49,039 nt of DNA from an uncultured Opitutia bacterium (GCA_903859715.1 CAIONS010000022.1:1-49039); one strand, 5' to 3'; shown: positions 16,691 through 25,687, numbered from the stretch's first letter. Program-made: numbers and translations. Notes: a model not told the origin generated them from the letters alone.

Positions 16691-17241
16691 TTTTTAGCTT
16701 CGATGACCTTGGTGGTGCGGCCGATCGCGGTATCCGTGAAGATGTCGTTTTCGTCCGTGCTATGAGTGGAGAACTCGGACACCACCGCGCCCTGATCACC
16801 GGCCTGGAACCAGTGCTTGGTGTCGGGGAAGATGGTGTATTGCTCGCCGGGCTGGAGGACGACCTCGTGCCAGATCGTATAGGTCGACTCGCGCCCGACC
16901 GGCGGACGGCAATGCGGCGACGCGGTAGGTTGGCCCTCGACGTAGAGATAAACCGTGCCCCAGCGGCAGCGGAAAGTCTCCTCCTTGCCGGGCTGGCCGC
17001 CGACGGAGGGATGCAGGTGCTCGGGACAGGTCTGTCGCGGCCACATCGCCAGCTCCTTCGCACAGCACCGCTGCGTGTTCACATAGACGAGCACACCGAG
17101 ACCGGTGCGGGTGAATTCGCTCAGGCCGAAATCGGCGACCTCGATCTGATGGTGTTCGGCGGGAGTGATGACGAGGCTGGCCTTCCGGAAGTAAGCGGCC
17201 GCCTCGTCCTGGCGCTGTTTGAGCTCTGCTTGGGTGATCAT
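16687..17241 (-). CDS. D-lyxose/D-mannose isomerase family (cupin)
   Basis: A 184-residue cupin. The block CPEHLHPSVGGQPGKEETFRC contains the metal-binding His-x-His and Glu of D-lyxose ketol-isomerases (EC 5.3.1.15); RWGTVYLYVEG and FPDTKHWFQAG follow. Family members interconvert D-lyxose with D-xylulose and D-mannose with D-fructose using Mn2+. With an alpha-mannosidase in the same cluster, mannose to fructose is the attractive reading, but the substrate is inferred. It is translationally coupled to the bifunctional aldolase. Confidence 0.85.
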   Translation of the reverse strand: MITQAELKQRQDEAAAYFRKASLVITPAEHHQIEVADFGLSEFTRTGLGVLVYVNTQRCCAKELAMWPRQTCPEHLHPSVGGQPGKEETFRCRWGTVYLYVEGQPTASPHCRPPVGRESTYTIWHEVVLQPGEQYTIFPDTKHWFQAGDQGAVVSEFSTHSTDENDIFTDTAIGRTTKVIEAKK

Positions 17242-17260
17242 GGGGTTTGGGTGGGGTATC

Positions 17261-17289
17261 TGTCATTCTGAGCGCAGCGAAGAATGACA
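17261..17289. repeat. Short palindrome, TGTCATTCTGAGCG family
   Basis: TGTCATTCT (17261-17269) and AGAATGACA (17281-17289) are perfect inverted arms around GAGCGCAGCGA. The sequence repeats the arm core of the element at 3260-3356. It lies between the isomerase gene and the preceding PhyH gene, in a 67-base gap. Confidence 0.78.
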
Positions 17290-17308
17290 ATCAGGGGTGT
17301 CAGGTTAA

Positions 17309-18073
17309 CTATTTCCATTGCTCGCAGCCGCGAAAGGCCATCTGCGCGTCGCCGCCGACGTAGCGGGGGAAGGGTTTGTAGTCGTTGATACCGGGGACGG
17401 CCTGGCCGCGCAGCAGAAAATCGCAGCCCCACGGCTGCGTGATGCGCGTGGTCGTGGGGATGTAGCGGATGGTGAGGCCGCAGCGGCGCTTCGGGGAAGT
17501 GTTCGCGTTGGAACCGTGGATCACGTTGGGGTGATGCACGGAGAGATCGCCGGCCTTGAGGATGATGTCGACCGCCTTCGATTCATCGACGAAGGACGCG
17601 TCGATCTCCGAGTTGAGCACGTTTGTGACGTCCTTCCGCTCCTTCAGCTGCTGGAGCTTGAGGTGCTGCGTGCCGGGGATGACGCGCATGCAGCCGTTTT
17701 CCGGCGTGGAATCGTCCACGGCGAGCCACACGGTCACGACCTCCATCGGATCGAGCGGCCAGTAACTCCCGTCCTGGTGCCAGAGCACGGGGAGTCCGTT
17801 GCCGGCGGGCTTGCAGAGGTAATGCGAGGCGAAGAGCGCGATGTTGGGACCGATGAACTCCTGCGCGACATCCAGCAGGCGGCCATCGCCGACGAGGCGC
17901 ACCCAGAACGGATCGTTCGGGATGAGATCCTGCCACAGTTGCTCGGGCCGGCGGCCGGGATTCTTCCGCATGAGCCATTCGACATGGTCGCTGGCTTCCT
18001 TGATCAGCGCGGGATCGAGGACGTTGCGGGCGATGACATAGCCATCGCGGTTGTACTGATCGAGGAGCTTCAT
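17309..18073 (-). CDS. PhyH-family Fe(II)/2-oxoglutarate oxygenase (copy 1)
   Basis: A 254-residue phytanoyl-CoA dioxygenase-like protein. The metal triad is visible as WHQDGSYW (His and Asp) and a distal His in VIHGSNANTSP, with the 2-oxoglutarate-binding Arg in the KRRCGLTIRY stretch. The fold is complete and no signal peptide is present. Such enzymes hydroxylate varied small molecules; the substrate cannot be read. It resembles copy 3 at 24830-25630 (both have NGC(M/L)RVIPGTQ), which suggests an old duplication. Inverted repeats flank it on both sides. Confidence 0.87.
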   Translation of the reverse strand: MKLLDQYNRDGYVIARNVLDPALIKEASDHVEWLMRKNPGRRPEQLWQDLIPNDPFWVRLVGDGRLLDVAQEFIGPNIALFASHYLCKPAGNGLPVLWHQDGSYWPLDPMEVVTVWLAVDDSTPENGCMRVIPGTQHLKLQQLKERKDVTNVLNSEIDASFVDESKAVDIILKAGDLSVHHPNVIHGSNANTSPKRRCGLTIRYIPTTTRITQPWGCDFLLRGQAVPGINDYKPFPRYVGGDAQMAFRGCEQWK

Positions 18074-18092
18074 GGGTTGGGGTATCTTAATA

Positions 18093-18182
18093 TGGAACTC
18101 AGGAAATCAGGAATGGAACCTGGATACCTTGAGCACCAGCGAAGCGGTTTCAGATGGCTTGTTCCAGTGTTCCTGAGTTCCA
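18093..18182. repeat. Inverted repeat with perfect 13-base arms
   Basis: TGGAACTCAGGAA (18093-18105) and TTCCTGAGTTCCA (18170-18182) are exact reverse complements around a 64-base spacer. It lies between E1-beta and PhyH copy 1, on the minus-strand path of transcription. Confidence 0.78.
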
Positions 18183-18185
18183 CAG

Positions 18186-19202
18186 TCAATTCTGGGCGAG
18201 GCGCCGGGCGGCTTCGACGATGCGGGGGACGTCGGGGCGGTAGGCGTTTTCGAGGATCGGGGTGAAGGGCACGGGCACGTCGGGCGAGGCCACGCGCACG
18301 ACCGGCGCCATCAGGCTGTCGCTGCAGTGCTCCATGATGCCGGCGGCGATTTCGGCGCTGACTCCGCCGGTCTTCGGTCCCTCCTCGACGATGATCACTC
18401 GGCCGGTCTTGCGGAGCGATGCGCCGATCGTGTCGTAATCAATGGGAGACAGGCTGCGCACGTCGATCACCTCGGCCTCGATGCCTTCGGCGGCAAGTAG
18501 TGTCGCGGCAGCCATCGCGTAGTGCGTCATCAGGAGCCAGCCCAGGATCGTGACGTGCTTCCCCTCGCGGCGCACGGCGGCTCGGTCGAGCGGCACGACA
18601 TAATCCTCGTCGGGGATCTCGCTGGTCGCATCGACGGCGCCCGGTTCGGCGCGCGCACCCTTGGAGCCGTAGAGGAGCTTGTGCTCGAAGATCATCACGG
18701 GGTTGTCGTCGCGCACTGCGGCCTTGAGGATCCCCTTGGCGTCGTAGGCGTTCGATACGGCGACGACCTTCAGGCCAGGCACGCCGGTGAAATAGCGCTC
18801 CATGCTCTGCGCATGCTGCGAGCCGCGTCCGGTCGCGCCGATGGGGGCGCGCATGACCATGGGGACCTTGACGGTGCCGCCCGACATGTAGCGCATCTTC
18901 GCCGCGTTGTTGATCAGCTGGTCGCTGGCGAGAAACAGGAAGTCGCCGTACTGCATGTCGGCGATCGGCCGCATGCCCATCATCGCCGCGCCCACCGCCA
19001 TGCCGGTGAAGCCGAGCTCGGCGATCGGCGTGTCGATGATCCGGCCGGGGAATTTCTCCGCGAGCCCGAGCGTAACGGTGAAGGCGCCGCCCCACCCGCC
19101 CGGCACGCCGATGTCCTCGCCAATGCAAAACACCGCGGGGTCACGGGTCATTTCCTCCGCGATGCCGTCGCGAAGCGCCTCTGCTATGCCTTGTCGTTTC
19201 AT
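18186..19202 (-). CDS. 2-oxoacid dehydrogenase E1 component, beta subunit
   Basis: A 338-residue thiamine-diphosphate enzyme subunit, AcoB/PdhB type. Hallmarks are FCIGEDIGVPGG (catalytic Glu), DTPIAELGFTGMAVGAAMMGMRPI and RAPIGATGRGSQHAQSME. With E1-alpha it decarboxylates a 2-oxo acid and passes the acyl group to the E2 lipoyl arm. Unusually a PhyH gene (19216-20040) is wedged between the two E1 genes. Pyruvate, acetoin or a branched 2-oxo acid are all possible from sequence; pyruvate or acetoin types look closest. Confidence 0.9.
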   Translation of the reverse strand: MKRQGIAEALRDGIAEEMTRDPAVFCIGEDIGVPGGWGGAFTVTLGLAEKFPGRIIDTPIAELGFTGMAVGAAMMGMRPIADMQYGDFLFLASDQLINNAAKMRYMSGGTVKVPMVMRAPIGATGRGSQHAQSMERYFTGVPGLKVVAVSNAYDAKGILKAAVRDDNPVMIFEHKLLYGSKGARAEPGAVDATSEIPDEDYVVPLDRAAVRREGKHVTILGWLLMTHYAMAAATLLAAEGIEAEVIDVRSLSPIDYDTIGASLRKTGRVIIVEEGPKTGGVSAEIAAGIMEHCSDSLMAPVVRVASPDVPVPFTPILENAYRPDVPRIVEAARRLAQN

Positions 19203-19215
19203 AATTTTAAAAGAT

Positions 19216-20040
19216 TCAGGTTTCGCGATGGGCCACCGGGCTGCCCTGCAGGTCGTTGAAATCGTTCAGATAGCCGGCGTCCTGCCATTTCACGCCGTCG
19301 CGCAGACCGGATTTCTCCGTGCGCAAGTGAATCGCGAAGCTCACGCGCGGACCCGGGCCGAGGTTGGGGCCGCTGCCATGAACCGTGAGACGGTGGTGAA
19401 AGCTCACACCGCCCGGTGGAAGCACGGCGGCGACCTCCGACCAGGCGCCGCCGCCGCTCTTTTCCTGAATGCGCTGTTTCAGCGCATCGAGGTGATCGCT
19501 GAAAAAGTCGCCCGCCTTGAGCAGGCCCCAGTGGTTCGAGCCGCGGACAAAGCGCATCGGGCCGGATTCGGCGGTGACATCGCTGATCGCGACCCACGCC
19601 GTGAAGATCTCCCCCTGCAGCGCGCCGTCCCAGTATTCCTGATCCTGGTGCCAGCCGACATTCACGCCGCCCTGGCCGCCGGGCGGCTTGATCAGGAGCT
19701 GGGTCGCGAACACCTGGATCATCTTCCCTCCCGTCAGCGCGGCGGCCCAGCGCCCGATGGCGGGATGGCTGACGAGCTCGTAAATGGTCCGATCCGAACG
19801 GTGCGCATTGTCGATTTTCACCAGCGACTTCGGCGGCTCCTTCGAAGCCTTGGGCACGCCGGCCGGCGGAATTCCGGTCTCGTACTCACCGGCGTAGACC
19901 GCGTCGATCTGCTGCCGCACGCGCCCGAGGAGCTCGGTGGGGATAAGGCGCGGAGCGATGAAAAAACCGTCCCGGGCAAACTGCGCCGCCGCCGCGGTCT
20001 TCATGGTCTCGGTCAGGAAAGGACTGGTGGAGGTGCTCAT
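19216..20040 (-). CDS. PhyH-family Fe(II)/2-oxoglutarate oxygenase (copy 2)
   Basis: A 274-residue PhyH-like protein with GWHQDQEYW (metal His and Asp) and TVHGSGPNLG followed by Arg in PGPRVSFAIHL. It is more distant from copies 1 and 3. The start at 20040 leaves four bases after the E1-alpha stop; an ATG at 20058 would overlap that gene. Its place between E1-alpha and E1-beta suggests its product or substrate belongs to the same pathway, but no reaction can be named. Confidence 0.85.
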   Translation of the reverse strand: MSTSTSPFLTETMKTAAAAQFARDGFFIAPRLIPTELLGRVRQQIDAVYAGEYETGIPPAGVPKASKEPPKSLVKIDNAHRSDRTIYELVSHPAIGRWAAALTGGKMIQVFATQLLIKPPGGQGGVNVGWHQDQEYWDGALQGEIFTAWVAISDVTAESGPMRFVRGSNHWGLLKAGDFFSDHLDALKQRIQEKSGGGAWSEVAAVLPPGGVSFHHRLTVHGSGPNLGPGPRVSFAIHLRTEKSGLRDGVKWQDAGYLNDFNDLQGSPVAHRET

Positions 20041-20044
20041 GGGA

Positions 20045-21028
20045 TCAGGCGAAGACATCGGTGGTCAGGTCCGCGAGTGTGGGTTGCGGCGCCTGCTTGG
20101 CGTTTTCAACGCCGGTGGTGATCTGCTGGTCGATGTCCGCCTTGATCGCGTCGAGGTCGGACTGGCTGACATCGCCACGAGCGAGCAACTGCACCGCGAA
20201 GCGCTCGATGGGATCGCGGGCAAACCACGCCTCGCGTTCATCCTTTGCCTGGTAATGGCAGGCGTCGCGCCGGGAATGGCCGGTGCGCCGGTACGTCAGC
20301 AGTTCGAGCAGCACGGGGCCTTTACCTGCCCGGCATTCCTCCGCCGCGCGCTGCGCCGCGGCATAGACCGTGAGCACGTCGTTGCCGTCGACCGTCTCGC
20401 CGCGAAACCCGTAGGAAGCCGCGCGATCCGAAACGCGCGGGTTCTTCATGACCTTGTCGATACGGGTCGAGGCGCCGTAGAGATTGTTTTCGCAGACAAG
20501 AATCACGGGCAGATCCCAGATCGCGGCCATGTTCACGCCCTCGTGGAACGCGCCTTCCGCCACAGCACCATCACCGAAGAAGCACGCGACGACCTGCGGA
20601 CGGCGCTGCAGCTTGAACGCCAGCGCCATGCCCGCCGCGAGCGGAATACCGCCCGCGACGATGGCGATGCCGGGGACCATGCCCTTGTCCATGTTCCCCA
20701 TGTGCATCGAGCCGCCCTTGCCCTTGCAGCAGCCGGTGGTGGCGCCGAACAGCTCGTCGAGCATTTCCTGGACGGTCAGGCCTTTCGCGAGCGCATGACC
20801 GTGGCCGCGGAACGTCGAGGTGATGAAGTCGTCGGACCGCAGCGCCGCGCACACGCCAACCGCCGTGGCCTCCTGCCCCTGGCACTGGTGGATCGTGCCG
20901 GGCATCGTGCCCTCGAGGAACAGGAACTTCACGCGCTCCTCGAACTCGCGGATGAGCACCATCTGCTCGTAGAATTTCAGGGCGAAGGCGCGGTCGTGCG
21001 CGGCGGCGGGAGAAGAGGACTTGGTCAT
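20045..21028 (-). CDS. 2-oxoacid dehydrogenase E1 component, alpha subunit
   Basis: A 327-residue thiamine-diphosphate subunit, AcoA/PdhA type. The cofactor motif is FFGDGAVAEGAFHEGVNMAAIWDLPVILVCENN in pieces: GDG at its start and NN at its end. The phosphorylation-loop-like region reads YRRTGHSRRD. GTIHQCQGQEATAVG and the TFRGHGHALAKG block are standard. The start MTKSSSP at 21028 fits the family length. It works with E1-beta (18186-19202) and probably the E2 at 25793-26821; no E3 gene is present. Confidence 0.9.
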   Translation of the reverse strand: MTKSSSPAAAHDRAFALKFYEQMVLIREFEERVKFLFLEGTMPGTIHQCQGQEATAVGVCAALRSDDFITSTFRGHGHALAKGLTVQEMLDELFGATTGCCKGKGGSMHMGNMDKGMVPGIAIVAGGIPLAAGMALAFKLQRRPQVVACFFGDGAVAEGAFHEGVNMAAIWDLPVILVCENNLYGASTRIDKVMKNPRVSDRAASYGFRGETVDGNDVLTVYAAAQRAAEECRAGKGPVLLELLTYRRTGHSRRDACHYQAKDEREAWFARDPIERFAVQLLARGDVSQSDLDAIKADIDQQITTGVENAKQAPQPTLADLTTDVFA

Positions 21029-21045
21029 GGTGAGGAAAGGGACAG

Positions 21046-21108
21046 GTAGGGCGAATCCTCCGGATGAACCGCTGGGGTGCGCAGCTCGTCGCGGACGACC
21101 CGCCCTAC
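21046..21108. repeat. Degenerate GTAGGGCG repeat element
   Basis: The ends GTAGGGCG (21046-21053) and CGCCCTAC (21101-21108) are exact inverted arms around a less ordered interior. It is a worn member of the family seen at 10071, 22356 and 25688. It lies between a glycosidase-like gene and E1-alpha. Confidence 0.68.
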
Positions 21109-21137
21109 CAAATTGAGAAAGAAAAGACTCATGGATT

Positions 21138-22337
21138 TCAGCCGCCCAACACGAACCGGTGGACGATACGGATGAAGTTGGCGGGATATTCGCAGTAGGT
21201 GTTGATGAGATAGCTGCCGAGATCGCCGCTGCGCTCGGAGTAATAGCGTTCCCGCCAGTACCAGTTGTTGGCCCGGCCGACGCGCGCCACCTGCCGCAGC
21301 GATTCGAGCACACCTTCGCGGTCGCCCATCACCGAGCGCGCCCACGCCTCGAGATACCAGACCCGGCCCATCGCCGCCGTGTCATGGCGGTCGAGGAACA
21401 TCATCTCCCAGTCCTCGTAGGTCTCCGGCCGTGTAGAGATGCCGGTGGGAATCCCATTGTAGACGAAGTCCCGGTTGGCGCGCAGTTGCGGCCAGAGGAC
21501 CTTGACCTGCTCCGGCGTCGCCGTGCCAGTGGCGATGGCGGCCCAGTCCACATCCGTCAGGCCGTGGGACGAGATCGCGCCGTGCTTCGGATGGATGTAT
21601 TCCACGCAATGATCGCCGGCCCAGAATTTTTGCCGGAAACACGCGGTGATCCGGTCCGCGACCATCCCGTAGGCCTGGTCACCCGTCAGCCGGGCTGCCA
21701 TCCGCAGGGCGTCGGCCGTGTAGCATTGGGTAACCCCGTCATGATCGAGCCGCGGCGGCCGCTCCACATAATAGCCGCCGCCGCGGACGAGTCCCGCGGG
21801 AGTCACCTGCTTCACGAGCCAGTCCGTCACATGGGACAAGGCCGGGAGCTGGGCCGTCAGCCATGCCTGGTCCCGCGTCTGCCGGAAGATAACGTCGGCC
21901 ATCTGGATGAACGTGACGTTGGCCAGCACCATCAGCGGGTTGCCGGGAAACCAGTGCGAATACACGCCGCCGTTGGCGGCCATGACCAGGGGGAATTTCT
22001 CCTCCGTCTGCGGCAGGCCCATGTAGATCGTCTTGCCCGCGTCGCTGGGGATGATCGCAAACGGCAGCAGGCCGTCCTCGCGCAGGAACGACTTCACGTA
22101 CTCCCAGCTCGCCAGCACCTCGTCCCGGCGGCCGAGCCACAGCAGCGCCTCGGCGGACTGGCCCCAGTCCAAGCCGGGGAATGTCGTGTTGCTGCCATGG
22201 CCCTGAGTGGGATCGGCGCAGACGGAGAAATAGCCGAAGAAGATCTTCGGGTTCAGGGCCGCGAGGAGGCTCTTGTCGGCGCACTGGCGGTAGGCCTCGG
22301 CCAATTCAGGTTCCAGCTGGGAGGGAGCGGTGGTCAT
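21138..22337 (-). CDS. (alpha/alpha)6-barrel glycosidase-like protein
   Basis: A 399-residue protein without signal peptide. Repeating helix pairs and motifs such as FPGLDWGQSAEALLWLG, NGGVYSHWFPGNPLMVLANV and YTADALRMAARLTGD look like a six-hairpin glycosidase core. No family-specific catalytic pair could be fixed with confidence. It starts eight bases after the larger glycosidase gene, so the two probably act together on one glycan. It could instead be a non-catalytic or lyase-type barrel. Confidence 0.6.
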   Translation of the reverse strand: MTTAPSQLEPELAEAYRQCADKSLLAALNPKIFFGYFSVCADPTQGHGSNTTFPGLDWGQSAEALLWLGRRDEVLASWEYVKSFLREDGLLPFAIIPSDAGKTIYMGLPQTEEKFPLVMAANGGVYSHWFPGNPLMVLANVTFIQMADVIFRQTRDQAWLTAQLPALSHVTDWLVKQVTPAGLVRGGGYYVERPPRLDHDGVTQCYTADALRMAARLTGDQAYGMVADRITACFRQKFWAGDHCVEYIHPKHGAISSHGLTDVDWAAIATGTATPEQVKVLWPQLRANRDFVYNGIPTGISTRPETYEDWEMMFLDRHDTAAMGRVWYLEAWARSVMGDREGVLESLRQVARVGRANNWYWRERYYSERSGDLGSYLINTYCEYPANFIRIVHRFVLGG

Positions 22338-22345
22338 GGGAAATT

Positions 22346-24814
22346 TTATCTGGCTGTAGGGCGGGATCGCTGACCCCGCCTTGTCTTTCTTGCCTTGCTT
22401 GAATCCAGCGACGTTCGCGGCGGGGTCGGCGACCCCGCCCTACATTTCGTTCGGACGAGTTCGCCGGCGGGGATGGAAAATTCAGCCACGACCTGGCCGC
22501 TCGCGCGCTCGATCAACCGGGCTTTCCCCGCCGTGTCTGCCGCCGCCAGCACCTCGCGGCCGGCGACCAGCCAGAAAACAGGCGCATCGCTCTCGAGGCG
22601 GTAGGCTTCCTGGCGCTCCGCGGAAACGACGACCTGCTTCCATTTCGTGGTGACGCGCGTGGTCGTGTAGAGCGTTTTCCCGGCGCGGACCGCGAGCAAG
22701 GACAGCGGCGCGCCGCGATACGGCAGCCGCGAGATCGCCGCCCAGCCCCAGCCGGTCGGCAGGGTCGGATTCACTTCGAGTCCCTCGGCATGAGGCGTGA
22801 GCCCGAGCAGGCCCTCGTAGGCCGTCCACAGGTAGCTGCCGTGGATGAACGTGCTGCGCGGGTGTCCGCGCTGCAGCAGGTCATCGCCGTTAAAGTATTC
22901 CGGGAATTCACCGGGTGTGACGTTGCAGCGGTCGAAATCCGGCCGATCCGCCAATCGCCGGGTGCTGTGGAGCGCCTGCACGATGAGATCGGGCAGGCCG
23001 ACATCCGCCGCGGCGCGCGCTGCCCACAAGGCGAGGTTCGGCCATACCCCGCCCTGCAGTCCGTAAGTGGCGGGATCGGCTTTCGCCACGTACCCCTTTT
23101 GCTCAGGCGTAATCGTGCGCATCCCACCCGGGCCGGCCGGAGCGCCCAGCCAGAACGGCGGGCTGAACAGCTTTTCGAGGATGGCGCGCGCCGTAGCGCG
23201 CGGCGCCACGCCGAACAGCGCGGGAAACAGCAGGTCACCCGTGAGATCATCCACGCGCCGGCCATCCGGGTTGATCATCAGGAGATAAAACGGATTGTGC
23301 GCTGACGTGGAGCGCAGGTGGCGGTTGATCGCGCCGTGCAGGTCGTCCGCGGCGGCGCGGAGCCGCACCGCGTTGCGGCGGTCTCCCGTCGCCTCCGCGA
23401 GTTCGGCCGTGAGCAGTAGCGCGCGGTAGCACTCGCCGTTAATCTCGGTGACCGCGCCGGAGAGCTGGTAATTGCCCGTGCAGTTCCGCCAGCCGCAGAG
23501 CCCGCGCACAAACATGTCCCGCGACCGGCACCAGACGAGCCCGGCGTCGTTGCGCTGGGCCAGGATGTAATTCGCGGAACGCAGCAGCGCGGAATATACC
23601 GAGTCGAGAAAGCCGCGGTCACCCGACAGCGCATAGTAATGATGCGCGGCGATCAGCAGGAGCGGCGTGTTGTCATTGATGTTGAGCCCGTAGTCGTCGC
23701 GAAACAACGGCTCGCTCGACGCCAGCAGATACTCGATCGATTTTCCATTGGGCTCCATCCCTTCGCGAAACCAGAAGTCGAGCAGCCGGCGCGACCAGCC
23801 CTGCGCATAGTAATCGGTGCCGGCCAAGAACCAGAACGTGTCGCGCCCGACCAGCACATCGGACGGCGGGCAGTTGCTGAAACCGGGACCGCGGCGGTAC
23901 TCCTGCCAGTCCTTCAGCTGGTTGATCTTCGCCCAGTGCACGCCGCCGTTGAGGAACGCGTCGGGCGTCCAGAGCCGGCAGGTGTCGAGGTGTCCTTGGA
24001 TCGCATGCGCCGTCTCGTCTGCAATGACATGCAGCCGGCGCAGATGGCTGGCCGGGCTGCCGGCGTCGGCCGTGAAAACCTCGTCCACCGCGCCCACGGG
24101 GGCCGAGCCTCCCGGAGCATAAGCAAAGGACAGCCCGCACTCGCGGCCGCCGGCCCAGGCGAACTCCGCGATACATTCCGTCCGCCCTTCCGCCGCCGGC
24201 TGGAAGGCAAATGAAAGCACGCTGCCGCTGCCCCAGAGCACGCCGGTGACATGGTTTGCGTAATGAATCGCAAGATAACGGTGCCCGCCCTGCTCGGCCT
24301 CGGACACTTTCGCGCCCGGCGGCAGCATGAGATGCGTCCGCACCATAGTGGCCGCCAGCGGTGTCGCGGCCGTGAACAGATAATGCGCCGAGCGCAGGTG
24401 GTTATTCTCGAAAGGAAGGATGAAGCGTTTGGCGACCGTCACCTTGCCCTGGCGCAACGTGGTCGTCTGGCCATCGGGCGCGAGGGTGGTCTCCACCGGA
24501 AGGTACGCCCCGCCCTCCGCTCCGACCAGCTCCACCTGCCAGCCCAACAGATAATACTGCTGGTCCCGCGCGTCGCGCAGCCCCAGCCGCGCTGTCCCGG
24601 GCTCGCTGATCACGTCGGAGTTGCGGTCGAGCGTGACGTAGACCTGCGCGTTGCCAAACGAATGACCGCGTTTCAGGCGTTCGACCGGGAAGGTGTAGCT
24701 GAGCCGGGGGTCTGGACGCGTGACCGTAGCAGCCGACGTGAGGAGGCTGGGCTTGGCCGCTCCACTCAAGCCAGCCTCCTTACGTCGGCTGCTACGATTG
24801 GTCTCTTGCTTCAT
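22346..24814 (-). CDS. Glycogen-debranching-like six-hairpin glycosidase with repeat-coded ends
   Basis: An 822-residue cytoplasmic protein: an N-terminal beta-sandwich (about 30-270) and an (alpha/alpha)6 barrel (about 290-700) with GFSNCPPSDVLVGRDTFWFLAGTDYYAQ, NINDNTPLLLIAAHHY and TEINGECYRALLLTAELAE, plus a C-terminal sheet. This is the layout of amylo-1,6-glucosidase-like and rhamnosidase-like clans; the exact family is open. Residues from about 6 to 30 are read from the palindromic repeat at 24725-24796, and about the last 30 residues from the repeat at 22356-22443. The start ATG 24814 lies 15 bases after copy 3 of PhyH; a GTG at 24826 would add four codons. Confidence 0.72.
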   Translation of the reverse strand: MKQETNRSSRRKEAGLSGAAKPSLLTSAATVTRPDPRLSYTFPVERLKRGHSFGNAQVYVTLDRNSDVISEPGTARLGLRDARDQQYYLLGWQVELVGAEGGAYLPVETTLAPDGQTTTLRQGKVTVAKRFILPFENNHLRSAHYLFTAATPLAATMVRTHLMLPPGAKVSEAEQGGHRYLAIHYANHVTGVLWGSGSVLSFAFQPAAEGRTECIAEFAWAGGRECGLSFAYAPGGSAPVGAVDEVFTADAGSPASHLRRLHVIADETAHAIQGHLDTCRLWTPDAFLNGGVHWAKINQLKDWQEYRRGPGFSNCPPSDVLVGRDTFWFLAGTDYYAQGWSRRLLDFWFREGMEPNGKSIEYLLASSEPLFRDDYGLNINDNTPLLLIAAHHYYALSGDRGFLDSVYSALLRSANYILAQRNDAGLVWCRSRDMFVRGLCGWRNCTGNYQLSGAVTEINGECYRALLLTAELAEATGDRRNAVRLRAAADDLHGAINRHLRSTSAHNPFYLLMINPDGRRVDDLTGDLLFPALFGVAPRATARAILEKLFSPPFWLGAPAGPGGMRTITPEQKGYVAKADPATYGLQGGVWPNLALWAARAAADVGLPDLIVQALHSTRRLADRPDFDRCNVTPGEFPEYFNGDDLLQRGHPRSTFIHGSYLWTAYEGLLGLTPHAEGLEVNPTLPTGWGWAAISRLPYRGAPLSLLAVRAGKTLYTTTRVTTKWKQVVVSAERQEAYRLESDAPVFWLVAGREVLAAADTAGKARLIERASGQVVAEFSIPAGELVRTKCRAGSPTPPRTSLDSSKARKTRRGQRSRPTAR
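22356..22443. repeat. GTAGGGCGGG repeat inside the glycosidase 3' end
   Basis: GTAGGGCGGG and CCCCGCC make one hairpin at 22356-22380; GGCGGGGTCGGCGACCCCGCC makes another at 22419-22439; the outer ends GTAGGGC and GCCCTAC pair. It is read through in frame, adding an Arg/Pro/Ser-rich tail to the glycosidase, which stops at 22346 just beyond the element. Confidence 0.78.
24725..24796. repeat. CGTAGCAGCCGACG inverted repeat inside the glycosidase 5' end
   Basis: Arms 24725-24750 and 24771-24796 match in 25 of 26 positions (arm begins CGTAGCAGCCGACGT). It lies wholly inside the reading frame of the glycosidase, near codons 6-30, and has no stop in that frame. A solitary half copy stands at 32250-32275. 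Confidence 0.85.
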
Positions 24815-24829
24815 CGGCGTGGGCACGTC

Positions 24830-25630
24830 TCAGGCCGTGTGCACCGGCTCGCCGCCGCGGTACGACTTGGTCGGGTCGGCGTATTTATTGCCCGCGCGGT
24901 CCTGCCCGCGCGCCAGGTAGATGTTGAATTTCGCCGCGGCGAAGTGCGGATGATTCTCCGGGGTGAACTTCACCGTCGCCGGAAAATAGCGCACCGTCAG
25001 CACGGCGCGGCGCGTGGATCCGGTGTTGGGATTCGAGCCGTGGATGATCTTGCCGTGATGGATCGACGCCTCGTTGGGCTGCAGGTCGATGTCGACGGCC
25101 TTGGTCTCGTCCATCTGCGCCTTCTGGATCTCGATCGGAAACACCTCCTTGTCGGGCCGGGCGACATCCGCGTAATCCGAGTAACCGTGCCGCTGCGTAC
25201 CCGGAATCACGCGCAGGCAGCCATTCGCCGGCAGCGAGGGCTCGAGTGCCAGCGTGATCGAGGCCACCTCCATCGGAGTCAGGGCCCCCTTCCAATACGC
25301 CGAATCCTCATGCCATGGCACGCGCTTGCCGACCGCGGCGGGCTTTTGCAACAGGTGGCAGGCGAACACGCCGATGTCCGGCCCGATGAGCGGCTCCACC
25401 AGGTCAAGCATCTCCGGAGCGAAGATCCACTCGAACATGCGCGGATCGGCCCAGTGGGGACAATCGATGATGGCAGGCACCTCCGCGCCTTTGTTAGCCT
25501 CGGCGAACTTCCCGGCACAAAACGCCTGCACGCGGGAAAATTTCTCGGGCGAAAAAACCGGCTGGTGCAGGATCAGGTAGCCGTCGCGGTCGTAGCGTTT
25601 AACCAGATCCGGGGTGACGATGGAAGGCAT
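24830..25630 (-). CDS. PhyH-family Fe(II)/2-oxoglutarate oxygenase (copy 3)
   Basis: A 266-residue PhyH-like protein. WHEDSAYW gives the metal His and Asp, IIHGSNPNTGS the distal His, and RRAVLTVRY the cosubstrate Arg. It resembles copy 1 in the NGCLRVIPGTQ block and overall length, and differs from copy 2. It heads a three-gene group with the two barrel glycosidases, downstream of the E2 gene and a palindromic repeat. Oxidation or O-demethylation of a sugar derivative is a possible role that only context suggests. Confidence 0.87.
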   Translation of the reverse strand: MPSIVTPDLVKRYDRDGYLILHQPVFSPEKFSRVQAFCAGKFAEANKGAEVPAIIDCPHWADPRMFEWIFAPEMLDLVEPLIGPDIGVFACHLLQKPAAVGKRVPWHEDSAYWKGALTPMEVASITLALEPSLPANGCLRVIPGTQRHGYSDYADVARPDKEVFPIEIQKAQMDETKAVDIDLQPNEASIHHGKIIHGSNPNTGSTRRAVLTVRYFPATVKFTPENHPHFAAAKFNIYLARGQDRAGNKYADPTKSYRGGEPVHTA

Positions 25631-25687
25631 GGGGTTTGAGGTACGGGTTTTAAAAGGCGGGACATTACGAGCGCAGTGATCTCCGAG

